Translations under genes and position numbers: made by a program
Part shown: positions 44,918-52,302 of the stretch, in pieces
How positions within the stretch are numbered: position 1 is the stretch's first letter
Layout: each line of letters opens with the position of its first letter
Source: Betaproteobacteria bacterium Ga0077526
GTDB taxonomy: Bacteria > Pseudomonadota > Gammaproteobacteria > Burkholderiales > Ga0077523
Reading direction: 5' to 3'
Assembly: GCA_001464765.1 (NCBI GenBank)
Contig: LNDV01000028.1
Coordinates: forward strand, 299,542-363,541
DNA length: 64,000 nt
Notes under the pieces: generated by a model
Told to the model about the DNA's origin: nothing
The model's database searches: none
Seen by the model: the letters and a program-made list of their open reading frames with translations, nothing else

Positions 44918-46042
44918 TCAGTGCGCGATAGGCAGCAGGGGAATCGCGACGCTCGTCAAGCCTGAACGATGGTGCAATGTGCACCCAGTTCCGACGATGG
45001 CGACCGTTCGGGCGTCGAGCGCAGAGTAGGAGGGGGTACCTGCGAAGTGGTCCGGCGTGTCTGCCCGTTCGAACCGGAACAGCAACCGCGAGTCCTCGAT
45101 GGACATGGAGATTGCCATCGTCGCGGACAGTTCCTTCGGACGCGATCGGACGGCGCACTCGAGCAGCGTGTGCAGCGTCACCGGCACGATCAGGAACCGG
45201 TCGAGCCGGGTGGCCTCGATGCCTTGTACGAGGAACAGGCGCGTGCCGGTGCGTGCGGACAGTAGATCCGCGTGGCGGTCGAGGAGCGCCATCTCGTCGC
45301 GCAGGATGACGAGTTCGCGTGAGGACTCGCGGAGGATGTAGCGGTAGACCGCCGCGATCGACTGCGCGTGGCGCACGGCCACGTCGGGTGCGCTGTGCAC
45401 GAGCTTGCGGAGCGCAGCCAGGGAATCCAGAACGGCCTCGGGTTCCTGACGGTACGTGCTGGACTGCAGGCGCATGCGGTGCTCGGCATCGCGCAGTTCG
45501 GCGGCCTTGCGGGCCGCGAAGCTGAGGTCGGCCCGCACATAGAGGCACAGGTACAACTGCGTCATGACGCACACGAGAATCATCGACATCCAGCCGATGC
45601 GGCTGCAGACGGCGAGGTCCAGCGGCAAGCCGGACCACGTGTACCAGACCCAGGCGCCGCCGTACGCGGTGCCATAGCCGGCTGCCGCGCTGGCGAGCAC
45701 GTAGGTGCTCCAGCCGAGGTAAGGCCGCGCGAACCACAGGGAACTCAGGTGCCGCTTGCGTCCCCAGTTCCGGAGGGACACCCAGATGATCAGGGTGATG
45801 GCGGACGAGAACAGGATCGAGAGCCAGAAGCGCAGTTCATCGACGCGGAGATTCGCCTGCATGCCCGCGAACTTTGGCAACAGGTAGCCGACGACGGGAA
45901 CACCGGTGGCCATCACCCAGCCGTCCTTGAGGCGGGACTGGGTGAAATGGCGCATCTCTCCCACGGCCGCGGAACGCCGGACGGACTCCCGCGCAGCGGC
46001 TGCGGCGATCCGCGCACCTGCGGTGCTGGCCCCGTTCGCCAT
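44918..46042 (-). CDS. Degenerate LytS-type histidine kinase homologue
   Basis: 374 residues starting at ATG 46042, which overlaps the stop of the LytTR gene; the frame extends to 46381 only as shadow sequence. About four transmembrane helices (70-170) precede a coiled linker and a His-kinase-like domain. Where the true kinase next door has DPHFLANSL, this protein has EPEAVLDSL, so the phosphorylated His is Glu202. The N-box LLENAVKH is LLECAVRS (Cys296, Ser300), and the glycine-rich ATP lid is reduced to VGTGCTLHHRSG. It is therefore unlikely to be an active kinase. It may sense a signal, dimerise with the active kinase, or sequester the regulator. Confidence 0.82.
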   Translation of the reverse strand: MANGASTAGARIAAAAARESVRRSAAVGEMRHFTQSRLKDGWVMATGVPVVGYLLPKFAGMQANLRVDELRFWLSILFSSAITLIIWVSLRNWGRKRHLSSLWFARPYLGWSTYVLASAAAGYGTAYGGAWVWYTWSGLPLDLAVCSRIGWMSMILVCVMTQLYLCLYVRADLSFAARKAAELRDAEHRMRLQSSTYRQEPEAVLDSLAALRKLVHSAPDVAVRHAQSIAAVYRYILRESSRELVILRDEMALLDRHADLLSARTGTRLFLVQGIEATRLDRFLIVPVTLHTLLECAVRSRPKELSATMAISMSIEDSRLLFRFERADTPDHFAGTPSYSALDARTVAIVGTGCTLHHRSGLTSVAIPLLPIAH

Positions 46043-46806
46043 CAGCGGTCGATCCATCGCCGGAACTCGGCTGCGCGCTCCTGGCTCACGGTGATGAGGA
46101 ACCCGGGCGGGTGCAGCAGTTCCAGCTCGACCTGCCCGCGTCCGCCCGGCCGGAAGCGGGCGATCGACTCCACCGACACGAGGTGCTGCCGGTTTGCTCG
46201 GAAGAAGCGGCTCGGGCTCACCTGCGATTCGACGACGGTGAGCGCATCGTCCACCATGAAGCGCTGGCCATCGTTCGTGACCAGAAACGAGATCTTGTGC
46301 TCGGTGCAGAAGTACGCCACCTGTTCGATCGGTACCGTGATGAACTCGGCGCCCTTGCGGACGACGAATCGCCGTCGGCACGGTCCGCCCGCCTCAGTAT
46401 CCGCGGGAGGCAGTTCGGCGCGCGGATCGCGATGCTGCTGCAGAAAGTGCTCGCGGATCTGGCGGTACTTGTCGAGCGCGCGCGCCACGTGCTCCTGTTC
46501 GACCGGCTTCAGCAGGTAGTCGATCGCGTTGGCCGCGAAGGCGTCCATCACGTATTCGTCGTGGGCTGTCGTGAAGATCACCGGGCACGCGAGCGTTCGG
46601 TTGGCGACGAGGTCCAGCGCGAGCCCGTCGCGCAGACGGATGTCGAGGAACATCAGATCGGGCAGGCCGTTACGGTCGAGCCACGCGGCCGTCTCGCGCA
46701 CCCCGCCCAGTCGGGCCACGATCTGCGCTTCCGGCGCGCAGGCGAGGATCGCCTGTTCCAGATGCAGCGATGCGATCGGTTCGTCCTCGACGATCGCGAC
46801 CTTCAA
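46042..46806 (-). CDS. LytTR-family response regulator
   Basis: 254 residues from a TTG at 46806 (GGAGG seven bases upstream; TTGA overlap with the kinase stop). The receiver domain has MKVAIVEDEP, phosphorylation site Asp55 (LMFLDIRL), Thr79/80 and Lys100 (DYLLKPVEQ). From about residue 150 the LytTR DNA-binding domain follows (FITVPIEQVAYFCTEHKISFLVT, FFRANRQHLVSVESIARFRPG in parts). Such regulators bind direct repeats near promoters of envelope and virulence genes. It is between the active kinase and the degenerate kinase, and the three are translationally linked. Confidence 0.9.
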   Translation of the reverse strand: MKVAIVEDEPIASLHLEQAILACAPEAQIVARLGGVRETAAWLDRNGLPDLMFLDIRLRDGLALDLVANRTLACPVIFTTAHDEYVMDAFAANAIDYLLKPVEQEHVARALDKYRQIREHFLQQHRDPRAELPPADTEAGGPCRRRFVVRKGAEFITVPIEQVAYFCTEHKISFLVTNDGQRFMVDDALTVVESQVSPSRFFRANRQHLVSVESIARFRPGGRGQVELELLHPPGFLITVSQERAAEFRRWIDR

Positions 46807-47894
46807 GGCAGGGCCTCCGCGATGAGCGGGACGGTCACGCAAAACTGCGCCGGCCTGCGCTCGACACGCACGGACAATCCGGTGAGCAGACGGACCCGGT
46901 TTGCCAGATTGGTGAGTCCGAGGCCGCCGCCACGGCTTTCCTCGCTGCGGTTGCGCACGGGATTGACCGCTTCGACGTTGTCATCCCGTACCGTGAGTGC
47001 CAGCACCAGCGGTTCGTCGGCGGAGAAGGCGTTGTGCTTCACTGCGTTCTCCAGCAGGGTCTGCATGGCAAGCGGTGGCAGCCATCGCGCCGACGCCGAC
47101 GTGTTCTCGCGTTCCACGCGAAGGACGATCCCGTCGCCGAAGCGCAGTCGGAGCAGTTCCACGTAGCGGTCCACGAACTCCAGTTCGGCGTCGAGGCGGA
47201 CGAGATCCTTCTGTCCGTTCTCCAGCACGTACCGGTAGATCCACGACAGATTGTCGGCAAAGCGTGTCGCCGCATCCGGGTGCGAAGCCACGAGGTGACA
47301 GAACACGTTGAGCGAATTGGCGAGGAAATGCGGATCGAGCTGCGCCTTGAGCGCGGCCATCTGCGCCCGCTCCGCCGCCTGCTCCAGCATCGCGATGCGA
47401 CGCACGGCACGCACGCGCAAGGCGTGGACAAAGGAGATCCGGTATCCGAGATCGAAGATCGCGGTGGCGCCGGCGGCGACCAGGACGATTCCGGGGGTGG
47501 TGTCGAGATGTTGCTGACCGGAAAGCACCCGCCAGGCGAGATGCAGCACGAAGGTGGCGGCCACGGATAGCACGACGTTGCACGCGGCAGGAAGGAGGGT
47601 CCGACCGAAAGGACGTTCGATCCATCGCTGATACCAGTTGAGCCACCGGTTGATGCCATGCACGGACCACCACAGGATCCACCCGCACAGCGCCGCATAC
47701 ACCTGGCCGGCCCAGAAGAGGGGCTCCGTGGAACTCAGAGCATCGAACTCGCCCGCGAGGTGGGCCGTCAGCAAGCCGAGTGTCGGCGCGATTGACAGGG
47801 CGGCCAGCCGGGCCGAGCGCGAGTTTCGGTCCCGCACCATGGCGAGCCCGAAGCGCACCGGGGTATACCGAATGCCCTGGGTGGGGGATTGCAT
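46803..47894 (-). CDS. LytS/YehU-type sensor histidine kinase
   Basis: 363 residues. Four or so transmembrane helices (about 28-155) form the sensor part. The His-kinase core has ALKAQLDPHFLANSLNVF with His189 as the phosphorylated residue, N-box LLENAVKHN (Asn283) and the G-box RGGGLGLTNLANRVRLL. These are complete, unlike in the downstream homologue. The gene ends four bases into the start of the LytTR regulator gene. It senses an unknown membrane or extracellular signal and phosphorylates that regulator. Confidence 0.9.
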   Translation of the reverse strand: MQSPTQGIRYTPVRFGLAMVRDRNSRSARLAALSIAPTLGLLTAHLAGEFDALSSTEPLFWAGQVYAALCGWILWWSVHGINRWLNWYQRWIERPFGRTLLPAACNVVLSVAATFVLHLAWRVLSGQQHLDTTPGIVLVAAGATAIFDLGYRISFVHALRVRAVRRIAMLEQAAERAQMAALKAQLDPHFLANSLNVFCHLVASHPDAATRFADNLSWIYRYVLENGQKDLVRLDAELEFVDRYVELLRLRFGDGIVLRVERENTSASARWLPPLAMQTLLENAVKHNAFSADEPLVLALTVRDDNVEAVNPVRNRSEESRGGGLGLTNLANRVRLLTGLSVRVERRPAQFCVTVPLIAEALP

Positions 47895-48101
47895 GAAAGG
47901 TCTCGACGCCGCGTGCCCTGCGCGGCATCCCAGCTACCGCGTGTCGGAAGGCGGGCCGCCCGTGGGCCGGAGCCCGCTCGTGTCATCGGACGCTTGCGCG
48001 TGACCGGGAGGTCGCGCGCTTACGCCCTGCCGAGCAAGCACGCAGGAACGATGCCTGAGGAGAGGCTTCCGTCGCGTCTGCGCGGGCGCCGCCGCCCTGC
48101 C

Positions 48102-48656
48102 TTACAGGCCGCCGAGGTAGTGGCCGAGCGCCTCGATCTGCGCGTCGGTGAGGTCCTTCGCGGTGGGGCCCATCACCTCGCTCACGCGGGCCGCGTCCCG
48201 GTAGTCCTTCAGCTGCTTGATGAGGTATGGCGTCTTCTGCCGCGCCAGCCGCGGAAACTCGCCGAGACCCTTGAACCCCGCCTGATGGCATGCCACGCAC
48301 TGCGCGGCTTCGGCGAGCTTCTTGCCCTCTGCGGCCAGGGCCGGATCAGGCTTGAAACTGCCGCGGTTCATCGTCTGCGACGAAAAGTAATCGGCCAGAT
48401 CGTTGATGTCCTGGTCCGACAGGACGCGCACCGAAGGCGACATCATGTTGTTCACGCGCTTGCCTTCCTTGAAGGCCTTGATCTGCGCGATGAGGTAGTC
48501 CTTGCTCTGCCCTGCGAGGTTGGGGTATTGGCCCGAGCTGGAGTTGCCGTCGGTACCGTGGCAGTGGGCGCAGGAATCGGACTTGGCCGCCCAGGCCGAA
48601 CCCATACCGAGGAACAGGGCGAGCGCGACGGCGCCCGCGAGCCGCTTGTGATGCAT
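48102..48656 (-). CDS. Two-haem cytochrome c4-like protein
   Basis: 184 residues from ATG 48656, with GGAGG eight bases upstream; signal peptide MHHKRLAGAVALALFLGMGS cut after AWA. Two haem sites, CAHCH (29-33) and CVACH (120-124), with candidate axial Met residues in NNMMSPSV and SEVMGPTA, mark two class I cytochrome domains in tandem. Cytochromes c4 carry electrons in the periplasm, often between the bc1 complex and terminal oxidases or peroxidases. The gene is alone between the sensor kinase and the GST gene; it could serve the di-haem peroxidase upstream, but that is a guess. Confidence 0.92.
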   Translation of the reverse strand: MHHKRLAGAVALALFLGMGSAWAAKSDSCAHCHGTDGNSSSGQYPNLAGQSKDYLIAQIKAFKEGKRVNNMMSPSVRVLSDQDINDLADYFSSQTMNRGSFKPDPALAAEGKKLAEAAQCVACHQAGFKGLGEFPRLARQKTPYLIKQLKDYRDAARVSEVMGPTAKDLTDAQIEALGHYLGGL

Positions 48657-48739
48657 GGCATTGCCTCCAGCGAAAAGCCGCGAGTCTACCCGCGGTCCGG
48701 GTCCGCGAGGACCCCGGACAACGGGCAATGTTGCGAGAC

Positions 48740-49372
48740 TCAGGTCAAGCCGAGCGCGGGCCGGGGATCGGTGGCAACCCAGCAGGGCAGGGCCTCCACC
48801 TTGGCGATCCAGGTGCGGATGTTCGGGTAGTTCTCGAGCGGGAGCTTCTGATACGGATGCAGGTGCATCGGCGAGGCCACCGCGATATCGGCAATGGTGA
48901 CGTTCTGACCGGCCACCCAGGGGCTGGTCCCGAGCCGGTCGTCGAGGATGCCGGCCAGCAGGTGGAAGCGCGGATCGTTCGCGGCGAGCGCCGCCTGATC
49001 CGTCTGCTGCTGCATCACGGGCTTCACGAGGTTCTCGACGAGATACACATAACACGCGGGGAACCACTGGTTGGCTTCCCACAGGAGCCAGCGGTTGATG
49101 TCGGCGCGGACCTTGAGGTCGGCCGGGTAGAGGTCGGAACGACCGCCCTTGTCCGCGGCGTACTGGAGAATCGCATTTGATTCCCACAGCTTGAGGTCGC
49201 CGTCGACCAGCGCCGGCAGCGAACCGTTCGGGTTGATGGCGAGGTACTCCGGCTTCTTCATGTCGCCGGCAAAGTAGCCGAGCTGGACGGGCTCGTATTG
49301 CGTCCCCATCAGGTGAAAACCTGCGAGGACCTTGCGGCAGTTGACGGTGATCGGATCGATATAAAGCTTCAT
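48740..49372 (-). CDS. Glutathione S-transferase family protein
   Basis: 210 residues from ATG 49372 with GGAGGA upstream. The thioredoxin-like N-terminal domain (MKLYIDPITVNCRKVLAGFHL, INPNGSLPALVDGDLKLWESNAILQYAAD in parts) has the Pro and ES residues that bind glutathione; a helical C-terminal domain follows (VAGQNVTIADIAVASPMHL). The catalytic residue near NC of the first loop may be Cys or Ser rather than Tyr. It is cytoplasmic and acts in detoxification or as a small-molecule transferase; substrate unknown. It is divergent from nfeD. Confidence 0.87.
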   Translation of the reverse strand: MKLYIDPITVNCRKVLAGFHLMGTQYEPVQLGYFAGDMKKPEYLAINPNGSLPALVDGDLKLWESNAILQYAADKGGRSDLYPADLKVRADINRWLLWEANQWFPACYVYLVENLVKPVMQQQTDQAALAANDPRFHLLAGILDDRLGTSPWVAGQNVTIADIAVASPMHLHPYQKLPLENYPNIRTWIAKVEALPCWVATDPRPALGLT

Positions 49373-49797
49373 GGTTCGCTCCTCCCGCGATGATGTCGCG
49401 TGTGCTGTTGCGGCACGGGGCCGGGTGTCGGGACAGGGTGACTGGCGCGGACGGCCAGTTCCGAAAATGTAACAACGTTCGCCCGCCGTGACTGAGGTTT
49501 TCGTTGTGCGCTGCGCAAGCGGTGGCGCTCCGCCGGAACCGCGCCACCTGACCGGAGCCTCCTCAAGTGCCGCTTTGGGGTCGCCGATAACCGTCGGATG
49601 TCCGCGATCCCGACGGGGCCGCAGCCGGGGCAGTGGCTCTTGCATTCGATAGTGACCCTGCCCGCAGTACTGATACAGTGCGCGGGTTCCGGGCGGCGCC
49701 ATGCCGCCGGAATCCGTAAATCCGGGACCGGTCGGCTGCCGGGCCTGCATCCCGCGGACAGACCGCCCGTCGCCTTGCGAAGGAGAATCTTGTCGCC
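49373..49797. other. Divergent non-coding stretch between GST and NfeD genes
   Basis: 425 bases. The right end carries a GAAGGAGAAT ribosome binding site for nfeD. A GC-rich inverted stretch near 49505-49540 and a lower-GC part near 49640-49680 were noted, but no promoter pair was convincing and no further gene was found on either strand. Confidence 0.4.
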
Positions 49798-50223
49798 ATG
49801 AGTGCCGAACTCGTCTGGTTCCTGCTGGGCATTGCGCTGGTCATCGTCGAACTGATGACCGGCACTTTCTATCTCCTCATCCTTGGCATCGCCGCGATCG
49901 CCGGCGCCATCGTGGCCTATCTTGGCGCCCCCTTCTGGGTGCAGGCCATGGTCGTGTCGATTGCCGCCGTGGTCGGCGTGGCCGTGGTCAAGGCCCGTCG
50001 CAAGACGCTGCAGGGGCAGGGCGGCACGCAGCCCATGGACGTAGGCCAGACGGCCACGTTCGAGGCCTGGGTGAGTGAAGCCGATCGCCTCGCGCGGGTG
50101 CAGTACCGCGGCGCCACCTGGGAGGCCCTGGTCGAAGGCGCTGCCGCGCCTGTCGCCGGTGCCGTCCTTTACATCACGGCGATGGAAGGCAGTCGCCTGC
50201 GGGTGTCGTCGGGTCGCGGTTGA
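49798..50223 (+). CDS. NfeD-family membrane protein (short form)
   Basis: 141 residues: three hydrophobic helices (LLGIALVIVELMTGTFYLLILGIAAIAGAIV in parts, and VQAMVVSIAAVVGVAVVK), then an OB-fold beta barrel (VGQTATFEAWVSEADRLARVQYRGATWEA in parts). Short NfeD proteins are partners of SPFH proteins, and the next gene, 40 bases on, is one. The pair takes part in membrane microdomain organisation or membrane protein quality control. The start has a GAAGGAG site. Confidence 0.88.
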   Translation: MSAELVWFLLGIALVIVELMTGTFYLLILGIAAIAGAIVAYLGAPFWVQAMVVSIAAVVGVAVVKARRKTLQGQGGTQPMDVGQTATFEAWVSEADRLARVQYRGATWEALVEGAAAPVAGAVLYITAMEGSRLRVSSGRG

Positions 50224-50263
50224 TTCCGCTCGTCTCCATCTTCCTTCTTTCGAGAGGTCCTGC

Positions 50264-51262
50264 ATGTTTCCGAAGCTGATGGCGGTCGTGATTCTCACGG
50301 TGGTCGCGTTCTTCTTCCCGCCGACGCAGTCCTTCGCGATACCGATCTTCCTTCTCGGTGCCGTGATCGTCTTCATCGTCGAGGGCGTGCGGGTCGTGCC
50401 GCAGCAGTCGGCCTGGGTCGTCGAGCGGCTGGGCCGCTTCCACAAGGTGCTCGAGCCCGGCCTCAACATCATCGTGCCCTTCGTCGACCGTGTGCAGTAC
50501 CGCCACTCGCTGAAGGAAGAAGCCCACGACATCCCCGAGCAGGTCTGCATCACCAAGGACAACACCCAGTTGGGCGTCGACGGTCTGCTGTACTACCAGG
50601 TGACCGACCCCAAGCTCGCGAGCTATGGTGCGTCGGACTTCGTGCTTGCCATCACGCAGCTCGCGCAGACGACGCTGCGCAGCGAGATCGGCAAGATGGA
50701 GCTCGACCGCACCTTCGAGAGCCGGGACGACATCAATCGTCAGATCGTGGCGGTGCTCGACGAAGCGGGCCGAACCTGGGGTGTGAAGATGCTCCGGTAC
50801 GAGATCAAGAACCTCACGCCGCCGGAATCCATTCTCCGCGCGATGCAGGCGCAGATTACCGCCGAGCGCGAGAAGCGCGCGCTCATCGCCAAGTCCGAAG
50901 GCCAGCGTCAGCAGGAGATCAACCTGGCCGAAGGCGAGCGCCAGTCGAAGATCCTCCAGTCCGAGGGCGACAAGGCTGCCGCGGTCAACAAGGCGCAGGG
51001 CGAGGCCACTGCCATCCGCATGCTGGCCGATGCGCAGGCCGAGGCCGTGAAGGCCGTGGCCGCCGCGCTGTCCGCCGAGGGCGGGATCACCGCGGCCAAC
51101 CTCAAGGTCGCCGAGAACTACGTCGCAGCGTTCGGTCAACTCGCCAAGGCTGGCAACACACTGATCGTGCCGGCCAACCTGTCCGATCCGGCGGCGTTCG
51201 TCGCCAGCGCGATGACCGTGCTGAACCGCATGAACCCGACCCCGCCCGCGAAGGCGACTTGA
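50264..51262 (+). CDS. qmcA: SPFH/stomatin-like membrane protein (QmcA type)
   Basis: 332 residues. Two hydrophobic segments at the N-terminus (LMAVVILTVVAFFFPPTQS, IPIFLLGAVIVFIVEGV) anchor it; the SPFH domain has VPQQSAWVVERLGRFHKVLEPGLNIIVPF in parts and LDEAGRTWGVKMLRYEIKNLTPP. A long helical coiled coil (AQITAEREKRALIAKSEGQRQQEINLAEGE in parts) follows. Such proteins form rings in the inner membrane and regulate proteolysis or lipid domains with their NfeD partner. It starts at ATG 50264 and its stop overlaps the VOC gene start (TTGA). Confidence 0.9.
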   Translation: MFPKLMAVVILTVVAFFFPPTQSFAIPIFLLGAVIVFIVEGVRVVPQQSAWVVERLGRFHKVLEPGLNIIVPFVDRVQYRHSLKEEAHDIPEQVCITKDNTQLGVDGLLYYQVTDPKLASYGASDFVLAITQLAQTTLRSEIGKMELDRTFESRDDINRQIVAVLDEAGRTWGVKMLRYEIKNLTPPESILRAMQAQITAEREKRALIAKSEGQRQQEINLAEGERQSKILQSEGDKAAAVNKAQGEATAIRMLADAQAEAVKAVAAALSAEGGITAANLKVAENYVAAFGQLAKAGNTLIVPANLSDPAAFVASAMTVLNRMNPTPPAKAT

Positions 51263-51933
51263 GGCTAGCGAAGCCGCAGATCGACATCGGCCTGTTCGTC
51301 CGCGACCGGGACGCCGCGCTGGCGTTCTGGGGCGGCGATGCCGGACTCCCCTTCGACCACATGGCGAAGCTGGGCGGCGGGATCCAGCAGCACCGCTTCC
51401 TCGCCAACGGTTCCGTCGTCAAGCTGAACCACTCGCGCGATCCTCTGCCCGCGCTACCGGCCGCCGGGTGGCGCGACATCACGATCGCCCGGGACGGGCT
51501 CGCCGCGCCGCATCGGATGACCGATCCGGACGGCAATCCGCTCGTGCTCGTTCCACTCGGTGTCGACGGCGTCGAGGGCCTCGGACTTCGTGTCGTCGTC
51601 AACGATCTGGAAGCGTCCGGGCGCTTCTACCGCGACGTGATGCAGTTCGAGTCCGTAGGAACGCATGTCTACCGTTGCGGCTCGTCCGTATTGCGGCTCG
51701 AGCCTGGCGCTGTCGAGCGCACTCCGAGCTGGAAAGGCCCGGGCTTCCGGTACATCACCGTGCAGGTGTTCGATTGCGTCGCGGAGCACCAAGGCGTGCT
51801 CGCCCGCGGCGGCGAGGAAGGCCAGCCACCGACCGTGCTCGGCGATACCGTGCGTTACTCCTTCGTCCGCGACCCTGACGGCAACTTCATCGAGATTTCG
51901 CAGAAGACGACGTTCACCGGAACGGCGTTGTAG
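51259..51933 (+). CDS. Two-domain VOC/glyoxalase-family protein
   Basis: 224 residues from a TTG that overlaps the stop of the SPFH gene. Two vicinal oxygen chelate folds are in tandem: residues 8-95 (LFVRDRDAALAFWGGD, HRMTDPDGNPLVLVPLG) and 108-218 (RVVVNDLEASGRFYRDVM, RYSFVRDPDGNFIEISQK). VOC enzymes bind a metal and act as glyoxalases, dioxygenases or resistance proteins; the metal ligands here are only partly clear and the reaction is unknown. The TAG stop is the first part of a repeat unit, so the repeat has shaped the C-terminus. Coupling to qmcA is unusual. Confidence 0.82.
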   Translation: MRLAKPQIDIGLFVRDRDAALAFWGGDAGLPFDHMAKLGGGIQQHRFLANGSVVKLNHSRDPLPALPAAGWRDITIARDGLAAPHRMTDPDGNPLVLVPLGVDGVEGLGLRVVVNDLEASGRFYRDVMQFESVGTHVYRCGSSVLRLEPGAVERTPSWKGPGFRYITVQVFDCVAEHQGVLARGGEEGQPPTVLGDTVRYSFVRDPDGNFIEISQKTTFTGTAL

Positions 51934-52302
51934 CCTGGACGAGGGGCGCGGTGTCGTAGCCTGGACGAGGGGCGAAGTCCCCGACTCCAGGGATCGGCGG
52001 CGAAACGTTCGGCATCGTCCCGGAGTCGCGCCGTGCGGCGCTCGTCCGGGCTACGGATCGCGGGGCGCGGTGTCGTAGCCTGGACGAGGGGCGAAGTCCC
52101 CGACTCCAGGGATCGGCGGTGGAACGTTCGGCATCGTCCCGGAGTCGCGCCGTGCGGCGCTCGTCCGGGCTACGCGACGCGCTGGACGAGGGCGCGGTGT
52201 CGTAGCCTGGACGAGGGGCGAAGTCCCCGACTCCAGGGATCGGCGGCGGAACGTTCGGCACCGTTCCCGGAGTCGCGCCGTTCGGCGCTCGTCCGGGCTA
52301 CG
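51930..52302. repeat. Tandem array of about 100-bp palindromic elements
   Basis: Three nearly identical units (51955-52055, 52074-52174, 52201-52302) and a partial one from 51930. Each runs from CGTAGCCTGGACGAG to CTCGTCCGGGCTACG, so the ends are inverted repeats; inside, GACTCC and GGAGTC form a second arm pair around AACGTT. Units are joined by GC-rich 18- and 26-base linkers that share GGCGCGGTGT, giving periods of 119 and 127. The array lies between two convergent genes; the partial unit supplies the TAG of the VOC gene and unit 3 the TAG of the transferase gene. The units could fold as long hairpins and act as a terminator or REP/BIME-like element. Confidence 0.9.

Noticed and set aside
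46043..46381. Upstream extension of the degenerate LytS gene
   Set aside because: It lies wholly inside the LytTR regulator gene in another frame, is Arg/Pro-rich, and the ATG at 46042 overlaps the upstream stop as is usual here.
51930..52302. CRISPR array
   Set aside because: Units are about 100 bases and palindromic, linkers are 18 and 26 bases and related to each other, and no cas genes are near.
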